Source: Prorocentrum cordatum | Lineage: Eukaryota > Sar > Dinophyceae > Prorocentrales > Prorocentraceae | Assembly: GCA_963575745.1 (NCBI GenBank) | Contig: CAUYUJ010018042.1 | Coordinates: forward strand, 1-64,000 | DNA: 64,000 nt | Direction: 5' to 3' | Shown: positions 55,625-64,000 of the stretch, in pieces | How positions within the stretch are numbered: the first letter of the stretch is position 1 | Layout: each line of letters opens with the position of its first letter | Position numbers and translations under genes: made by a program | Notes under the pieces: model-generated | Seen by the model: the letters and a program-made list of their open reading frames with translations, nothing else | Database searches by the model: none | Told to the model about the DNA's origin: nothing

Positions 55625-55753
55625 GTGAGGGGCATGAATCCCAAGGGCTACACGGCCGACGACGCCCTGACCGCGTTCAAGGACGCTGCGGCCGTGCTGT
55701 ACACACGCCGATCTGGGCTGCAGCCTTGGCTCAGGGACTTCTTGTCGCCATGA
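55625..55753 (+). CDS. Terminal exon, probably of the EF-hand gene
   Basis: Acceptor GGCTGCGCAG after a pyrimidine-rich run (TTTCCTCTTTGCCCCCTC). It reads VRGMNPKGYTADDALTAFKD then AAAVLYTRRSGLQPWLRDFL, ending SP and TGA (55751-55753). Joined to 55252 the text is EFLELVRGMNPKGY, a natural EF-hand exit helix. The composition is clearly coding-like. The gene name is unknown. Confidence 0.5.
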   Translation: MRGMNPKGYTADDALTAFKDAAAVLYTRRSGLQPWLRDFLSP

Positions 55754-56134
55754 CGGAAGGGGGTCCTGAGGGAAACGGGTCCTAAGATCACTAAAGCACG
55801 ATTTGGTTGTTGAGAGGCGAATGTTCTCATTGAAGGCAAGATACTGCGCTCATGCAGATTACTGAATGCAGAACGCATGCTGCCTTCAGTGAGCCCTTTT
55901 GAACTCAGCGAATGGGTCCTGAGTTCTTCCTACGTTTTCGGACTGGCGGGGCCCTGCATGGGCTCACGGGACCGTCCATAAACGCATGGGTGGTCCTGTT
56001 TGTCGCATGCCATTGTTTCTCGATCGTTTTTTTCCCCAACCATCCTGTGGTCTTGGGTCCTCGTTTTGAAGAGACAGCGCCCCGTGTCTCACCTCCTCCT
56101 CCCTCCTCCCTGCGTTTCACCCACCCAGTACAGC
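55754..56134. other. No gene seen
   Basis: Flank between the terminal exon and the tandem array. Confidence 0.4.
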
Positions 56135-56512
56135 GCTTCGTGGTCCCATAGGGAGCTCCACCGAAGGCCCCAGTGGCAGGGTTCGCATGGCGGCCCCGCG
56201 CCATTTTGGCGCACCCTTCACACGGTTCGTGGCCCCATAGGGAGCTCCACCGAAGGCCCCAGTGGCAGGGTTCGGATGGCGGCCCCGCGCCATTTTGGCG
56301 CACCCCTCACACGGTTCGTGGCCCCATAGGGAGCTGCACCGAAGGTCCAGTGGCAGGGTTCGGATGGCGGCCCCGCCCCATTTGGGCGCACCGCTCACAC
56401 GGTTCGTAGCCCCATAAGGGGCTCCACCGAAGGCCCCAGTGGCAGGGTTCGCATGGCGGCCCCGCGCCATTTTAGCGCACCCATCACACGGTTCGTGGCC
56501 CCATTGAGAATT
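56135..56512 (-). repeat. 89-bp tandem array, ~4.3 copies (reverse orientation)
   Basis: CCCATA landmarks at 56145, 56234, 56323, 56411 and CCCATT at 56500. Units carry GGTTCGTGGCCCCATAGGGA, CTCCACCGAAGGCCCCAGTG and GCGCCATTTTGGCGCACC. The reverse complement shares GGGGCCACGAA and GGTGGAGCTCCCTATG with the array at 59884, so both belong to one family in opposite directions. Confidence 0.85.
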
Positions 56513-56907
56513 CCCTTTGCTTTGTCCCACTTGCCCTGCGGTTCTCACACTTGCGTATGGTTGGGTCCTTCGCGAGGATAATTTCTCTCTCGCTCTCACT
56601 CTCTCTCTTTCTTATTTCCCTCGCTTCTCCCCGTCCCTTTTCGGATGCCAAGAAATAGCCTCCCGAACAACCAGCAGCTTCTGTCCTCAATGTTCAATCC
56701 TCCTTCTCGAGCGCGCAAGGACATGCGGTCATACGGCGCTCGCTTTCCGCCATCCGTCGCTCGTCCGTCGTGTCGTGCTTTTTTCTTCCGTGTCCTTTGC
56801 CATGCAGACCTCTGCCGCTGGTGATCAAGCGTTCTTGCTGGACTTGTGTCCGAGGCAGGGATTTCTGCATGACCACCGCCTGGAGGATCCATTTTCGGGG
56901 ACCTCGA

Positions 56908-56980
56908 CAGGCGGTGGACATGGACACATGTTCGGGCCCCGGGGGCCAACATGTGTGTCCATATCCACCGCCCGCCGGGG
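56908..56980. repeat. Hairpin: inverted repeat of ~31 bp arms
   Basis: GGCGGTGGACATGGACACAT is mirrored by ATGTGTGTCCATATCCACCG, with GGGCCCCG at the turn. A third copy GGCGGTGGATATGGACAG follows at 57002. Confidence 0.7.
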
Positions 56981-57536
56981 CACCAGCAGGACCACGGTTC
57001 CCAGGCGGTGGATATGGACAGATCCCCGCCTCTTACCAGCCTGGAACCTATCCCTATCCCTATGTTAGGCATCGGCTCATCACGATGGCGATCTTAGGGC
57101 TTCCCTCAGTTTCTGAGGGTGCATCCCTAAGATTGTCATCGCCTTTGGGCGTGCCAATCTTAGGGATAGGGATAAGTTCGAGGCTGGTTAGCCTCGCAGT
57201 GTGCGCACGATGCTTCGGGCACACGGCGTTGCTCCCGGCGCGCCCCGGTCTGCCAGCGGGGCACGGGGAGCACGAGAGCCGTCGAGCCTGCAGCGGCGAC
57301 CTCCGCGTGCGGCGGCGTGTGCGCCTGCCGCCCTTTTGCGGCAGGCGGGCGGGAGGGCACGAGGCGCGAGCGGGAGGGCGGGGCAGGGAGGCGGACGACC
57401 AGGAGGAAGGGGGAGGCCACGAGGGGAGGATGACGACGGCGAGGGAAGGGCGCGAGGCTCGAGGACGACGAGGGGGGGCCACGAGGCTTGAGAGGGCGGC
57501 GGGGGGGCGGACGACGAGGCGGGGAGGACACGCGGC

Positions 57537-57740
57537 TTGAGGAGGAGGAGGCGGAGAGGAGGCGGAGAGGAGGAGGAGGAGGAGGAGGAGGAGGAGGAGG
57601 AGAGGAGGAGGGAGGAGGAGGAGGAGGAGGAGGAGGCGGAGAGGAGGAGGAGGAGGAGGAGGAGGAGAGGAGGAGGAGGAGGAGGGAGGAGGAGGAGGAG
57701 GGAAGGCTTGAGGAGGAGGAGGCGGAGAGGAGGCGGCGGC
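57537..57740. repeat. (GAG)n tract
   Basis: GGAGGA with GGCGGAGAGG interruptions. Confidence 0.9.
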
Positions 57741-58690
57741 GGATGACAGTGGGGGGCCCATGCCAAGAATCACCCAGCTGGCCTCCAGGGTACCATGGGT
57801 GTCTTGGGCGTCGGTGGTCTTGCGATGGTAAGCGCGGCGTTCCCGCGCCAGAGATAAGGGGACGTCCTGGGGTCGCAGGGTCGGATTTGTGGGAGTATGC
57901 TTGTGGACTGACCACCACTGTACCATCGAAGCCAACGAAGACTTGCATTCGGATAAGATGCTGGTAGCCCCTTCGGAAGGAGAAAAGGCACTTCCTGTGT
58001 TGTTCGGCAGAGGGCGGTGCATCACCGCGCATCGTTGAGCGGTGCCGCAGCTTACCCCTCCCCCAGGCAGGAGAGAAGAGGAGAGGAGAGGTAGAGGAAG
58101 AGAGGGAGGAACGAGGATCGAGTTTCTTGTGCATCGTTGTCCTTTGTAGGGGTGGGGGGCTCGAGATATTTTTCGAGGCCTCTGGGGACCTCCAGGAGCC
58201 TCCTTGGGACCTCTAGGGACCTCGGGGTTCAGGCAGTTCACATGGCCGTGGAACCGTTTGGCACGTCATGCCATGAACATGAGCGATCGTAATAATTGTT
58301 CTCCGCAAGGGCGCGGCCGACGAGGTGGGCCACGTGTTCCAGGATGCACTGCTGATGCCATCTGAGACATACGTGCAGGCAGGGAGCAGACATGATGACT
58401 AAGCACATTGTCGGTGCACGAGTGACCGACCATGTACGAATCAGGACATCTTGAGACTTATGTGTTAGGCTTGCAACGGCATCTTGCAGAAAGGGCTGTG
58501 CAGATGCGAGCAGGATCTGAATTGATGGGGCGAGGTACAGGTGCCTGCGAATGGGCTATACTATAATAGGGATCCACTACGCCGCCTCCAGGAGTGGACG
58601 GCAAACCTCACGGCAGGTGCATCAGCGCGCGGCTCAGTGCGACGCCATGGCCAAGCGAGGGGAGTGTCTCTCGCGCCACTTCCCTCCTCC
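57741..58690. other. No gene seen
   Basis: Contains one CCTCTGGGGACCTCC low-complexity block at 58165-58225. Otherwise nothing is supported. Confidence 0.4.
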
Positions 58691-58694
58691 CCAG

Positions 58695-58896
58695 ACCTTC
58701 ATGCGTTGTGAAAGAATCACGACGGATCGTTCATGGCGATGTTCTGCCTTTTTTGGCCTTCACTGGGCCCCGGGACCGTCAGCAAATGATTTGGGATGCA
58801 GCATCTGTCCCAGGGAACGTCCAGATTGCCGTGCGCCCGCGTTGTCACAAAAACCAAGTGTTTGGGTCTTCTTGCACCTACCTACCCTTCACCTGA
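58695..58896 (+). CDS. Candidate exon, unknown
   Basis: Frame reads FLAFTGPRDRQQMIWDAASV then PGNVQIAVRPRCHKNQVFG before TGA. Mildly coding-like, with no family or clear splice sites. Confidence 0.2.
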
Positions 58897-58924
58897 TGGG
58901 GGGCGGTGCAGCTTGCCCGCGCCC

Positions 58925-59030
58925 CCCGACGAACACGGAGAGAGAGATGCAGTGTTCGTTGCGCAAGCGGCCTTCGCAAGGGCACACAACAAGATGCCCG
59001 GGGGCGCATGTGGCAGGCCATGGGTAGCGA
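58925..59030 (+). CDS. Candidate exon, unknown
   Basis: Frame reads DEHGERDAVFVAQAAFARAH then NKMPGGACGRPWVARH. It has a coding-like residue mix but nothing to anchor it. Confidence 0.2.
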
Positions 59031-59455
59031 GGCATGCCCGTGTCAGATGACGCTCGTCTCTCGGGCATGCACTCTTAGCCTAAACTTCTCCGGGGCTGGC
59101 AGGCTGAAGACAAGGTGAACGGCAGTGTAGATGTGTGTTCAGGAGCTGTGTCGAGCAGTGGTATCGCATGCAAGCATTCTCGGTCGCGCAGTAGTGTGTC
59201 TAAAGTCCAATGACACCCTCACCCTTCCCCAGTCGTCGGTGGTCTCGGGTGCAGGTCGGGTTTGAGATGGCTATAACACCGTCGTTTGCGCATTGACTTC
59301 TGCACGTCAAGCGTGGGTCCGTAGTAGCCTGGGAAGCCCCCCCCTTTCTCCAAGGGAGGGGGGAAGTAGCTGGAAGCTGGCCTCGGGATGCGTCCCAGCA
59401 GTTGCGCCTCGCCGTGGGTGTTCCAGGGCTGCCCAGACCGTCCCGTCTCGATGCT

Positions 59456-59514
59456 GATGTTGATGTTGTTGACGATGATGCTGATGATGCTGCTGATGAT
59501 GATGGTGTTGATGC

Positions 59515-59552
<38 letters not shown>

Positions 59553-59565
59553 GTGATGGTGATGG

Positions 59566-59612
<47 letters not shown>
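59456..59612. repeat. (GAT)n tract
   Basis: About 155 bp of GAT triplets with GGT and GCT variants. Confidence 0.95.
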
Positions 59613-59614
<2 letters not shown>

Positions 59615-59639
59615 CCCACCCCGACCCGCCCGGAAGGGC

Positions 59640-59760
59640 CGGGCGCCGGGCGGCGCGATCCCTCCGAGGCCTTCGGCGCGGCGTGGTCCGCGGACCTCAA
59701 GGGGCTCGGCCCCCTCGAGATGCGGAAGGCGGGCCGGGGCGCCGCCGCGGGACAGGCACA
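59640..59760 (+). CDS. Candidate exon, unknown
   Basis: Frame reads RRDPSEAFGAAWSADLKGLG then PLEMRKAGRGAAAGQ. Plausible amphipathic text directly after the GAT repeat. No family. Confidence 0.2.
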
Positions 59761-59883
59761 ATCAGATGATCCTCATGACGTGTGTGAGCCCAAACGTGCG
59801 TGTTCGAGGAATGAGAAAACTTATCCTGGCGAAGGACCCAGCCATTTGCAGTTGTGAGTAACGCGTTGAGGGGGCCGCTTTCG

Positions 59884-60223
59884 GTGGAGCTCCCTATGGG
59901 GCCACGAAACGCTGTGTAATGGGTGGGGGAGACGCATGCGGGCGGTGCCATTGGGGCCTTCGGTGGGGCTCCCTATAGGCCACGAATGGCTGTACTGGGT
60001 GTGGCTGACGCATGTGGCCGCCCCCATTGGAGCCGCAGGTGGAGCTCCCTATGGGGCCACGAAACGCTGTACTGGGTGTGGCGGACGCATGTGGCCACCC
60101 CCACTGGGCCCCTAGGTGGAACTCCTTATGGGGCCACGAAACGCGATACTGAATGTGGCGAAGGCATGTGGGCTTCCCCCACTGGGGCCGCAGATGGAGC
60201 TCCCTATGGGGCCACGAAACGCT
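59884..60223 (+). repeat. 78-bp tandem array upstream of the LINE
   Basis: Units begin GTGGAGCTCCCTATGGGGCC at 59884, 59963, 60039, 60116 and 60194 (76-79 bp). The last unit is cut after CACGAAACGCT, where the spliced leader begins. It could be the LINE promoter monomers or the site into which the LINE inserted. Confidence 0.85.
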
Positions 60224-60245
60224 GCCGTAGCCATTTTGGCTCAAG
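60224..60245 (+). other. Relict dinoflagellate spliced leader (DinoSL)
   Basis: All 22 positions match the DinoSL that is trans-spliced to nuclear mRNAs in dinoflagellates; core CCGTAGCCATTTTGGCTC. The next bases are GCCATGG, not a GT donor, so this is not an SL RNA gene. It is best explained as a leader copied back into the genome by reverse transcription of a trans-spliced mRNA. Confidence 0.9.
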
Positions 60246-60379
60246 GCCATGGCACCCTCCCGTTGGGTGCAAGTCTCGACGAGGCGCTCTGAGCACCAAG
60301 GGAGGTGCTTGGCAGAGCCAAAATCTTGTGAACAAGCGTTCGGTGTTCAGGTGTCGCGGCGCAGGGCGGCGCGGCTGCC

Positions 60380-61678
60380 ATGGGCAATCCAAACAGGCGC
60401 GCACAGGCCGGAGGTGACGGGGAGGCGGGCACGTGGTCATGCGGAGTCTGCTTCACCAAGGGCTTGTGCGGGGCGCGCCTGCAGTGCACGACCTGTGGCA
60501 CCTGGGCGTCTCCTGGAGTGCGTGCGCGGCTGGAGCGGGAGGCCAAGCGGCGCAAGCTGGACCGGGAGAACCAGGGCAAGGGCGGCAGGAGCGGCAGGGA
60601 GGGAAGCGGCAAGGCGGGCGGCAAGGGCGACAGGGTCCCCCCGCCTCCGCCGTGGGCTCCCTGGTCTTGGCCCGCTCCGGGGGAGGCAGGCGGCTGGCCC
60701 AGCTATTGGGCACCGCCCCAGCCGCCCACGCTCGGAGGATGGCTGGACGCGGCCGCCCGGCAGCACAGCACCGGCAAGGACAACAAGGACGGCAAGGGCG
60801 ACACGGTGTTGGCGGCCATTGATGCTCAGATCCGTTCATTGGAGGGCCTCCTCAAGGCCGACGGCGACAACGAGGACCTCGCGAAGGCCCTCGCCGGCGC
60901 CAAGGCCAAGAGGGAGCAGCACCTGGCTGCTAAGCGGGCCGCCCGTCCAAAGGGCATCCAGCTACAGCAGCTGGACGACAAGATCACGGGGGTCAGCAAG
61001 CGGATCGCGGCGATCCAGGAGACGGAGCTTGTCAAGCTCAAGGAGCAGCGTCAGAAGGCGTTGGAGGACTTCGACCAGCAGATCGCGAAGCGGCAGGAGG
61101 AGCTGGAGCAGTGCGAGGCCCAGCGCACCTCCTTCCAGGCGGAGCGGGTCAAGCTCGCCAAGGAGGTTCAGGACGAGGGTGGCCCCGCCGTCGCCGCCCC
61201 CCACTTCGGACCGCAAGTGGTGGCCGATCTTACGCAATTCCTCGACCAGCTGCCCACCGTGCTCGCGAGCATGCAGGGCTCCGCGGAGGTGCAGCAGCGC
61301 GTCCAGGCCGACATCGACGGTCTGCGGGCGCAGTTGCGCCAGCAAGCTGGAGCAGCAGCTGCGGCTCCCGCTGGTCCTGCGGATGATGGTAACGGCGGTC
61401 AGCCTGCTGGCCATGTTGGCCCCGTCGGCGCAGGCAGCGAAGGTGCCGGAAGCGAGCGCGTCCCCGTTCCACATCCAGAGGCGGACGACATCAACATGCA
61501 GCAGGAGTGGGCCAACAGTGCCGACGTGGACGAGGCCGAGCGCATCAAGCGGAAGGAGCAGCTCGCCGGCTTGCAGGCTTACGCCGCCTGGAAGCGACAG
61601 CGGAAGGAGGGCCAGCCGCCTGCCGCTGCCGCCGGCGCCGCCCCGGCCGCAGCAGGCGCTCACACGACGGGCGGGTAG
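60380..61678 (+). CDS. LINE ORF1: zinc-knuckle / coiled-coil RNA-binding protein
   Basis: 432 residues from ATG 60380 to TAG 61676-61678. Residues 21-39 form C-x2-C-x11-C-x2-C (CGVC ... CTTC), a zinc ribbon or knuckle of the kind found at the start of LINE ORF1 proteins. Residues about 45-110 are basic then Pro/Trp-rich. About 140-260 is a long charged coiled coil (KLKEQRQKALEDFDQQIAKR). A second helix precedes a Gly/Pro/Ala tail, and RIKRKEQLAGLQAYAAWKRQ lies near the end. ORF1 proteins bind the element RNA in a particle. The ATG is 134 bp after the spliced leader, and another ATG at 60249 lies in the ORF2 frame and is less likely. ORF2 follows in a different frame with almost no gap. Confidence 0.75.
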   Translation: MGNPNRRAQAGGDGEAGTWSCGVCFTKGLCGARLQCTTCGTWASPGVRARLEREAKRRKLDRENQGKGGRSGREGSGKAGGKGDRVPPPPPWAPWSWPAPGEAGGWPSYWAPPQPPTLGGWLDAAARQHSTGKDNKDGKGDTVLAAIDAQIRSLEGLLKADGDNEDLAKALAGAKAKREQHLAAKRAARPKGIQLQQLDDKITGVSKRIAAIQETELVKLKEQRQKALEDFDQQIAKRQEELEQCEAQRTSFQAERVKLAKEVQDEGGPAVAAPHFGPQVVADLTQFLDQLPTVLASMQGSAEVQQRVQADIDGLRAQLRQQAGAAAAAPAGPADDGNGGQPAGHVGPVGAGSEGAGSERVPVPHPEADDINMQQEWANSADVDEAERIKRKEQLAGLQAYAAWKRQRKEGQPPAAAAGAAPAAAGAHTTGG

Positions 61679-61679
61679 T

Positions 61680-64000
61680 AGCTCAGGAGGTCCTCCGCCC
61701 CGCAGGTGCAGATTCCGATCCAGGGCCCATGGGCAGAGCCTGCTCCAGCTGCACCTGCACAACAGCAGCCTGTCGTGGCGGCGCCTGGAGGATTTCCTCC
61801 AGGACCAGGGCGCGAAGGCAGTGCAGGAGGGCCGACTGCCCATCGTGTTGGGTCAAGAGCATGGCAAGGCGGCGCCATGGTTTGCTGACGCCGCTGCTGG
61901 GATAGCAGCCAAGGGCTGGCGCGTGCTGGGCGCCCCGGCCAAGCCCACGGAGGGCGGCAGCAGCGCGGGCGTGTCCATCGCCCTGCCCACATGCTTGACC
62001 GCGTCCTTCGCGCCAGGCCAGACGAGCTGGGACATCAGCCCTCCAGGAGGCGAGGGCAGATTGGCGATGGCCGTTGTCACCATCCCGGGCCTGGGCGCGA
62101 TGGCCATCTTCAGCGTCTACATGGTGACGTGCATGAAGCTGGACGCCGCCGTGAATGCGCAGATCTTGGACGTCATCGCCGAGTGGGTCATCCAGCTACG
62201 GATCCCGTGGGTGGTTGGCGGTGATTGGAACAACCGTCCAGATGACTTGGAGCGCAGCCCATGGAACCAGGAGCTGCGAGGCTGCATCAAGGCCACTGCC
62301 CACCCGGAGGGCGCCTGCAAGAACAGCCAGGGCGACCACAGCACCATCGACTTTTTCTGGCTAGATTGCAAGCTCGGGCAGGCCTTTGGGGAGGTCACTC
62401 CGCACGTGGAGATGCCGTTCAGGCCGCACCGGCCGTGCGTGATGCAGTCCACAGCGCCCTGGAAGGCGTTCATCGTGAAGCAGCTGGAGGAGCCATGGCA
62501 GTGGCCCCTCAAGCGACCAGGCACGAAGGAGGAGCAGGCAGAGGTGCAGCACCCACCTGTCCCGCCGCTCACGGGCACGCCGTCGAAAGACGGCCTGGAC
62601 GCAGCGTGGTCGGTCTTCTGCGACACCGCCGACAGCCAGCTCCAGACCATTTTCGGCATGTCGGACCTCCGGGCCTCGAAGTATAAGGGTCGAGGGCAGG
62701 CGCCACGCTTGGTTGAGAAGGAGCTCCTTCCAAAGTGCCCGAGCGCGGTCAACAGCAGAGGCCCCGCATGGGCATGGCGGTGGCTGTCGGTGGAGCTCTC
62801 GTGGATTGGCGTGGCGGCCATCCACGTCGTGAGGCGGGGCCTGCCTGCCGGGTCCCCGCCAGTGCTGGAAAGACGGAGCGGCGATGAGGCAGACGGCAGC
62901 GTCCAGGTCAAGCAGTACCAGGCGGCGGTCGTCAGGTTGCAGGCGTCTGTGCAGCATTGGGCACTCATGGACGGGATTGGCCACCACCTCAAGACATTGA
63001 TTATGGGCCTATTGGAGGTGCCCCTCACGGTGGACGTCATCCGCGTGTTGGAGGGCATCAAGGAGGCGGCGAAGGCACGTGCGCAGGAGTGGGAGGTGGC
63101 CGTCATGAGGGATAGGAGCCGCAAGTTCCGTGAGAAGCTCGACGAGAAATATCCGGGCTCGGCGGGCCTGCTGCACAAGGTCTGCGCGTGGCGTGCTGCG
63201 TGGCTCCCACCGCGGGGCTCCGTCAGCAAGGCTGCTCTCCCTGCTCACCCCCAGCAGGCGGTCGAGCAGGAGGCAAAGGAGTGGGGTGCCGTGTGGCAGG
63301 CGGAGCAGGGCCCGTACGCCAAGCTCTGGGTGGGCCAGGGCCGCAGCCTCGGCACCATCGACACCGCGCGGCTGCGCAAGATCTGCAGGGCTTACAAGGA
63401 GCGCGCGGGCGTCATCGGCTGGCACCCGAGACACTGGAGCTGGCTTAGCGACGACCTGCTCGAGTACTTGGGCGTGATGTTGGAGTGGTGCGAGCAGCTG
63501 CGCGCATGGCCCACAAGCATTCGGCTCTTGGTGATCTTCATCTTGGGCAAGACGGACGGGGGGGGAAGGCCGATCTGCCTGTTGCCCACGCCCGTCCGCA
63601 TCTGGGAGGGCAGCCGCGCCCACATCCTCGAGGCTTGGGAGGCGGAGAACAGCAGGGACTACGACTGGGCGGCCCCAGGGAAGAGCAGCGAGCAGGCGGT
63701 CTGGCGCGTCATGCTGGACGACGAGGCCTGGGGGGATAGCGGCTTCTGCTCGACCAGCGTCATGCTGGACGTCACGAAGGCGTACGAGCACGTGTCCCTC
63801 AACCTGCTGTGGGTCTTTGCCATCATCATGCGGTGCCCTCTCGACCTCGTCGGCCTCGCGCTGGAGGCCTTTTCGGCCCCGCGCTACCTGCGACGGGAGG
63901 GAGCAATGGCGGACGCCGTCACCACCTTGGTTGGCTTGCCGGCAGGATCGAAGTATTCGAATAAATTGCTGAAGGTGTTCATGTTCTGGGCCTTGGACCT
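61680..64000 (+). CDS. LINE ORF2: AP endonuclease plus reverse transcriptase (partial)
   Basis: About 773 codons without a stop, open at the window end. Start unknown: there is no in-frame ATG near 61680 and the frame also overlaps ORF1, so frameshifting or reinitiation is likely. Endonuclease-exonuclease-phosphatase motifs by residue from 61680: HNSS at about 27, QEH near 59-61 (catalytic Glu), GGDWN near 180-184, DHSTIDF near 219, and FRPHRP with the last catalytic His near 250. Reverse transcriptase motifs: LGKTDGGGRPICLL near 622, motif A MLDVTKAYEHV with Asp near 697, and motif B GLPAGS near 750. The motif C YxDD box lies beyond the edge. The product nicks target DNA and copies the element RNA from the nick. 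Confidence 0.85.

Larger units (their letters stand above)
60224..64000 (+). mobile_element. LINE-type retroelement, 3' part beyond window
   Basis: Spliced leader, 134-bp leader region, ORF1 with zinc knuckle and coiled coil, ORF2 with AP endonuclease followed by reverse transcriptase. Both ORFs are uninterrupted where visible, so the copy looks recent. The 3' end, poly-A and target duplication cannot be seen. Confidence 0.85.

Noticed and set aside
60224-60245. SL RNA gene
   Set aside because: The leader is followed by GCCATGG in place of a GT donor, and no snRNA-like Sm site or 3' hairpin is visible. It is a relict leader.

Overview
The window reads as nuclear DNA of a core dinoflagellate. 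The decisive clue is a complete, mismatch-free copy of the 22-nt dinoflagellate spliced leader at 60224-60245, directly upstream of a LINE-type retroelement. Supporting clues are GC-rich sequence packed with simple repeats and satellites, very long introns, splice junctions that fit GC and possibly GA donors as well as GT, and fold-back elements with terminal inverted repeats. All convincing genes lie on the + strand, and most of the long open frames are products of GC-rich trinucleotide or hexanucleotide repeats rather than genes. I cannot name the species.

Layout. 1-12 kb: two exons of a mitochondrial dehydrogenase kinase (pyruvate or branched-chain type) at 2159-2230 and 11604-about 11683. 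They are separated by an inferred 9373-bp intron holding trinucleotide blocks, a T73 tract, a 73-bp array and a 2.1-kb GGCTGA satellite. 12-19 kb: fold-back elements and weak exon candidates. 19.6-24.1 kb: a three-exon gene of an unnamed family with a transposase-like look. 26.2-31.3 kb: a multi-exon gene for a long hydrophilic protein with a split CxxC/CxxC pair, an AT-hook-like motif and a Gly/Lys-rich tail. 32.3-35.65 kb: a multi-exon cytosine-5 DNA methyltransferase-like gene. These three co-oriented genes may be a large mobile unit carrying its own methyltransferase.

36.9-55.8 kb: small exons of one or more EF-hand proteins (36871-37045, 38801-38855, possibly 47080-47154, 55252-55295 and 55625-55753) scattered among fold-back elements, a 460-bp acidic tandem repeat, AGT blocks and a 2.4-kb minisatellite of 89-90-bp units. 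56-60.2 kb: two related tandem arrays in opposite orientation. 60.2-64 kb: a LINE with spliced leader, ORF1 (zinc knuckle plus coiled coil) and ORF2 (AP-type endonuclease plus reverse transcriptase), cut by the window end.

Exon limits were chosen by reading-frame phase, splice motifs and family resemblance by eye. No alignment or database search was possible, and each junction needs transcript evidence.
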